The translations under genes and the position numbers were made by a program. Of a stretch of 64,000 nt of DNA, positions 60,077 to 64,000 are shown in pieces (position 1 is the stretch's first letter; each line of letters starts with the position of its first letter). The stretch is from the NCBI GenBank assembly GCA_031772625.1, contig CM062818.1:1279296277-1279360276 (forward strand). Reading direction: 5' to 3'. The DNA is from Pinus tabuliformis (Eukaryota; Streptophyta; Pinopsida; Pinales; Pinaceae). The notes under the pieces are model-generated. The model was not told the origin of the DNA. It worked only from the letters and a program-made list of their open reading frames with translations, and ran no database searches.

Positions 60077-61669
60077 TCACTCGCACTCATCGGGAAGGAG
60101 GACTGGGGGTGGAGACATTTCTTGATTGAATAGACCATTCAGGGTTGGTATCTGACTATTTGCGATGCGTGATCCCGGAAATGAAAGTTGGTCTACGAGC
60201 TTGACCATTCTTCCTTCGTGTGGAAAACACATTACTCTAAAGAGTGAGGAGACTATAGCTCCCATGCAATATATATAGTCTCGTCCAAGGAGTAGGTTAT
60301 AATCCAAGGGTCCTTGAATGACCATCACATTCATTTGAACGGTCTTCCCTTTCAATGTAACAGGCACATTGGGGAGGATCCCTAATGGTCGACTGGTTCC
60401 TTTATCAAAACCCGAGAGATTTCTTATCTCAGGCAAAAGCTCCGGGGAACCCAGTGCTTTCCAAGCAATAGAGGAAAGGATACTCACAGATGCCCCTTCA
60501 TCAATGATTGTTCCAGCCATTACCATTCTGTAAATTTGGACTATGATTCTGAATGGTATACTGGCTGGTAACCGGGGTCTGCCTAGTTGGTTCCAATCAA
60601 AGGACACAACCAGGTTGCTTGGCGGTGGGACCGAATACACGGCCGGATATGACCCTGACGATGTTCCTTCCTGCGATAAAGGAATGGGCGCATTGCCCTG
60701 ATGCTCATCAGAGTCGGTGTTGATGAAAAGAATCTGGATGGTGTCATCTTTATTCTCTTCAGTGAGGGTGTCATTTGAAGATGAATCTTCAGTGACGGTG
60801 TCATTTGAAGATGAAACCTCTGAAGGCGGAACCGGGTCAACTGCCGTTTCGACCTTTAGACTTTCGTCTGGTCTGGATTCAGTAGGTTCATTTTCAATGA
60901 CTGACGCTTCAGCTGACCACTTGAGCGGGCCAGCTGTATTTTCAACCAACGAAGGACTTGGCACGAGTTTTTTGTATCCAGGAGGAAGTCTCAACGGTGA
61001 AACCGGGCGATCTTCCAAAACTCTCTTCGCTTCGTCTAAGAATGGACAACGGTGGATGGCGTGATCGCCTTCACACAGTTTGCAGGGGGATCTTGCTCCC
61101 CCTCTTTGTCTTGAACCTTCACTTTCGCTGGTTGACGGTAAGCATTCAACATGGCTATCAGAGGTTGATGCTCCCGAATTGTGCAAACGAGGGGACCAGT
61201 CCCTTAGTATCCGGGGAATACAGGGACAATCTCTATGGAAGTGGTCTCCTCTACATATGACACATGGCGATTTAGGCCCGGTCTGTGCTGTGTGTGGATT
61301 TTTGTCAGATGTCTTTTGCTTGCCCCCAGTCGCCTTAGGCTCCTTCTTCTTCTTCTCTCTCTTCTTCTTCTCCTTCTTCTCCATGGGAGCTTGGCTTTTG
61401 CCGGCTCTACCTTGCGAAGATGAAGGATTAGAGGAAGAGTTATAGGAAGTAGAAGGCTGGTGGGCAGCTCTAGACTGATCTAACTGTTGACTCGACTGTT
61501 CAGGAACCATGGTGTTCTGAACTACATTGGTTGAGAATAGCCAAATTGGCAGGCCAATTGTCAGTCCTGGAAGCGACAATGTGGCCATGTGGGGCGCACC
61601 AACTTCTCCCCAAGAGGAGAAAGGACTAGGATTTCCATCATGTGGAATTCCTTGGTTGGGGCGTTCCAT
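60077..61669 (-). CDS. Zinc-knuckle and retropepsin-like protein of the gypsy-type element (530 aa)
   Basis: The frame starts MERPNQGIPHDGN at 61669. Residues ~75-125 are Ser-rich then strongly Lys/Glu-rich. Two CX2CX3HX4C knuckles lie at 136-148 (CVICRGDHFHRDC) and 196-208 (CKLCEGDHAIHRC). An acidic Ser/Thr stretch with a short internal repeat (SSNDTVTEDSSSNDTLTEEN) spans about 285-305. The C-terminal retropepsin fold begins near 375, with MVMAGTIIDEGASVSILSS giving catalytic Asp 390, and continues through LLGRDYIYCMGAIVSSLFRV. The usual D-S/T-G triad reads D-E-G here, which may impair activity. There is no capsid-type gag domain and no RT after it. It probably encodes the nucleocapsid-protease part of a reduced polyprotein. 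Confidence 0.85.
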   Translation of the reverse strand: MERPNQGIPHDGNPSPFSSWGEVGAPHMATLSLPGLTIGLPIWLFSTNVVQNTMVPEQSSQQLDQSRAAHQPSTSYNSSSNPSSSQGRAGKSQAPMEKKEKKKREKKKKEPKATGGKQKTSDKNPHTAQTGPKSPCVICRGDHFHRDCPCIPRILRDWSPRLHNSGASTSDSHVECLPSTSESEGSRQRGGARSPCKLCEGDHAIHRCPFLDEAKRVLEDRPVSPLRLPPGYKKLVPSPSLVENTAGPLKWSAEASVIENEPTESRPDESLKVETAVDPVPPSEVSSSNDTVTEDSSSNDTLTEENKDDTIQILFINTDSDEHQGNAPIPLSQEGTSSGSYPAVYSVPPPSNLVVSFDWNQLGRPRLPASIPFRIIVQIYRMVMAGTIIDEGASVSILSSIAWKALGSPELLPEIRNLSGFDKGTSRPLGILPNVPVTLKGKTVQMNVMVIQGPLDYNLLLGRDYIYCMGAIVSSLFRVMCFPHEGRMVKLVDQLSFPGSRIANSQIPTLNGLFNQEMSPPPVLLPDECE

Positions 61670-61756
61670 GTTCTCAACCTAAAGATCAACGCAAGAATAG
61701 GAGGTGATTATGTTCCGTTTAAAATAAATTTTATAACGACGCTTTAGACACAACTT

Positions 61757-61878
61757 GCTTTTTCACTTTTTAAGAGTCGAGAAAAAGCTAAAGATGACTC
61801 TAGTCTCCTTCGATGTTTTAACGAGCCCGAAGTGACAAATGCTCGGATGGACTTTTTCAGTTATAGAGTTTGAAAAAG
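61757..61878 (-). other. Three further hairpins of the same type in the 5' leader
   Basis: Arms at 61757-61764/61781-61788 (8 bp), 61808-61812/61828-61832 (5 bp) and 61852-61859/61871-61878 (8 bp). Loops are ACTTTTTAAGAGTCGA, ATGTTTTAACGAGCC and GTTATAGAGTTT. They lie about 90-210 bases upstream of the ORF start on the transcribed strand, so the motif family flanks the ORF on both sides. Confidence 0.65.
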
Positions 61879-63351
61879 GCCAAAAGAAACTGCTCTGGAG
61901 TTCTAGGCAGAGGGTGTGCCAAACTTTTCGCAAAACCACAGAATACATTTTACGGTACGAGTGGTCGATCTTCGTGAATGCTGTGTTCACTGCATTGCGA
62001 TCAGTAGGGCGGCTGACACGGTTTCCTATGGATAAAGGCTTTGTTCCTATAGGGGTCTCCCAATATATACGCGACGGTACGTGGGAGCACAAGTCCGTAT
62101 TGATACTTATCGCTTCACCGTGGAGGAATCACCGAACCACTCAATGCTAAGATATCACGTTTAACGACGCCGGAACACGTCTCTAGCTTAGACCTCTATG
62201 TGTTTGCGTTATGTTTCAATGCGTTGTTATGTAAATTCAATTTATTTTAAGGTTGATCTTGTTTAGCAGTTTGCCTTTATGGATCACCACGAGATGTATG
62301 ATAACACTCCTAAATGCAGTCTAAGATGATAAGCAAGATTTTCAATCTTTCAACTTTGAAAATCTTAACTACTGGGGGAAAAGAAAGACAACATCTTTTC
62401 ACACAGATCATAGAGCACACACTAATGCACTTTTTCCTAAATCAACATGCAAACTGTCATAATGCACATGCACAATGCAGGTATTTCTTTTCTCTTTCTT
62501 AATGTTGTGCGATACAAAAAGAAAGCTGTTGTATAACTTTGAATTCAATTTCAAGTGAAAGCAAACAAGCTTGTCCAAAATCAAAAGACACCTTAAGATT
62601 TACTTGTTTCGACACTAGAAATATATAAACTCAAACCATATGATGAAAGCAAAAGCTCAGTCAGCTATGAACAGCAAACAAACTAACTCTTAAGATCAAA
62701 ACGACACTTTATCACAGGTCTAGATCTAAGAGGCCACAGCAAGACTAGTTCACTTTCGTTATGGGAAACTGCAAATGATATAAGAAATACACAAAGAAAA
62801 AATACAGTTTCTTTATACAACCGAGGCGGAATAGTGGTAAGGAAAGTTGGTTTCAGATAGGTACATTGACTGGTAACAGGCTGCAAAAACAAGGGTGAAA
62901 ACAGGGCAAGAAACAGCAGGAAACCCCAGTAGCACAAGGCAAGACTGGTTCAGCGCAGGTAGTACACTGTCAGTTTGACATTCAGCGCAGGTAGCCCCTT
63001 CGGGAACTGTGCTGAAATGCAGACAGCCTTCACACAGCCTGCACTGAAGAACGAAACTTTCGTTTCTCTTGGTTTCCGGGTCACAGATTGCTCAAAAATT
63101 CACAGTTTTTGGCCAAATCAGAAGCTATCAGTCAAGTACACACTAAGGGATGAAAAGGAGGATGAAAAGCTATCACTAAGAGCTTATTAGAGTCCTTGTG
63201 GATCAGCTCTTCAAATCATAAACATGCCCAGAAACTGAGCTAGAGTAGCTACGCTCTACTTTGCATTTGAAAGATCCAAATGCAATTCGATTCGGTACTC
63301 TCTGTGTTTATGAAATGAATAGCAAAAACACAAACAACCAACAAGATACGA
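61879..63351 (-). other. 5' leader of the gypsy-type element
   Basis: Non-coding. A CAGCGCAGGTA word occurs at about 62952 and 62985 and again in the LTR near 57135, so leader and LTR share short repeats. Confidence 0.5.
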
Positions 63352-63369
63352 TCCCCAGCGGAGTCGCCA
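63352..63369 (-). other. Primer-binding site, tRNA-Arg type
   Basis: TCCCCAGCGGAGTCGCCA equals the 3' end of plant tRNA-Arg(ACG) with CCA, as I recall it. Six bases separate it from the LTR at 63376. Confidence 0.9.
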
Positions 63370-63375
63370 ATTTTT

Positions 63376-64000
63376 TGTTGGGAAAAGTATCCAATACGGA
63401 ATGACCCTATCCCACTCTAAGGGTGATAGTACCTCAGCAACAATCAAAGCAAAGCTATTCGAGATTACTTCTTTATGAGATGTAAGAGAGGGGAGAAAGA
63501 GATCCACTAACCGTTGTCTTCCGCTAATGATTGATTCAATCTTCTCTCTTTGCTGCTTACTCCCAGCTCCTTGCTCTTTCACTGACCCAGCTACACCAAG
63601 ATCCTGCAAAATAACAAGAAGGAGAAACTACAAGCAGCATACATTCATAATTGATTCAAGGATTAGAATAAATCAAATATACAAGTATCAATACGCCATT
63701 GAGACACATGCACATAGAAGAACCTCAAATGCTTTATTAATGGAAGAAGTAAAGTTCAGGAAGTGATACAACCATAAAAGGCCCAATCCAGCATCACCTC
63801 CCAGCAGAAAGAAATCTCCTCTTCACCTCCTTCAAGCAAATCACCCAATAGTTCTATACTCAAACCAACAACACTTCCTTACATTCACAAGATTCCAGCC
63901 TCCCTAGACCTCATGAGAGAGCTCTATATATAGGAGTTTTGGAGAAAGGATGAGTCACCTTGAGTTTGGCATGGAGCTGACTAGTGTCCTCTCCCACTTC
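63376..64000 (-). repeat. 5' LTR of the gypsy-type element, truncated by the window edge
   Basis: First 625 bases match 56346-56970 with three noticed substitutions. TATATATA box at 63925-63932. Confidence 0.9.

Larger units (their letters stand above)
56346..64000 (-). mobile_element. Ty3/gypsy-type element with gag-protease only; right LTR runs off the window
   Basis: Minus orientation: 5' LTR 63376-64000+ (truncated), primer site 63352-63369, 1.7-kb leader, zinc-knuckle/protease ORF 60077-61669, 2.7-kb 3' non-coding region, 3' LTR 56346-57371. The LTR copies differ at only three noticed sites in 625 shared bases (56508/63538, 56851/63871 and 56938/63958, approximately), so the insertion is young. 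No RT, RNase H or integrase motif was found on either strand of the interior. The tRNA-Arg primer is a feature of Tat/Ogre-type plant gypsy elements. It is probably non-autonomous. Confidence 0.85.

Noticed and set aside
1-64000. CRISPR array, bacterial operons, tRNA or rRNA genes
   Set aside because: Repeats lack regular spacers, the content is plant nuclear retroelements, and no cloverleaf or rRNA sequence was recognised by eye.

Overview
The window looks like intergenic DNA from a land plant with a large, repeat-rich nuclear genome. The elements are plant Ty1/copia and Ty3/gypsy types, the primer-binding sites match plant tRNA-iMet and tRNA-Arg, and there is a plant receptor-kinase fragment and CCCTAA-like interstitial repeats. 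No intact host gene was found in 64 kb. A gymnosperm would fit, but nothing seen here proves the species.

Layout. (1) 1-7595: a minus-strand gag-only LTR element with a 4.4-kb LTR; its left LTR runs off the window. (2) 7596-9240: a 1.1-kb purine-rich tract that flips to a 0.55-kb pyrimidine-rich tract, then one end of a CACTA-like transposon. (3) 10465-21463: an 11-kb insertion of a related gag-only element with three LTRs and two internal regions inside one 5-bp target duplication (CTTGG). Its 3.5-kb LTRs carry a coiled-coil ORF homologous to one in the LTR of element 1. (4) 21834-22366: a fold-back MITE-like element with a G25 run; 23326-25560: a decayed minus-strand ORF of unknown family. 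(5) 26110-33688: a young, nearly intact Sirevirus-like copia element with 1195-bp LTRs differing at three sites, TSD AAGAG, and one in-frame stop in integrase. (6) 35.2-37.3 kb: three degenerate telomere-like arrays; 38.1-38.8 kb: short tandem repeats. (7) 39550-42714: a 3.2-kb copia-type element with 222-bp LTRs and no polymerase, carrying unrecognised cargo. (8) 42.7-48.8 kb: AT-rich DNA with no recognisable gene. (9) 48814-50349: a reverse-oriented solo LTR related to the copia element of (5), TSD CAGAC. (10) 50777-51068: a receptor-like-kinase pseudogene fragment. (11) 56346 to the window end: a minus-strand gypsy-type element with zinc-knuckle plus protease ORF, a tRNA-Arg primer site and no RT or integrase seen. 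Its untranslated regions hold an array of small hairpins with different arms but a shared loop motif.

Functionally the window is a community of mostly non-autonomous LTR retrotransposons. Only the copia element encodes a full gag-protease-integrase-RT-RNase H set, in one frame broken by one stop. The gag-only and gag-protease elements would need polymerase supplied in trans. The strongest candidates for undescribed biology are the hairpin array of the gypsy element and the LTR-embedded coiled-coil ORF shared by two element families.
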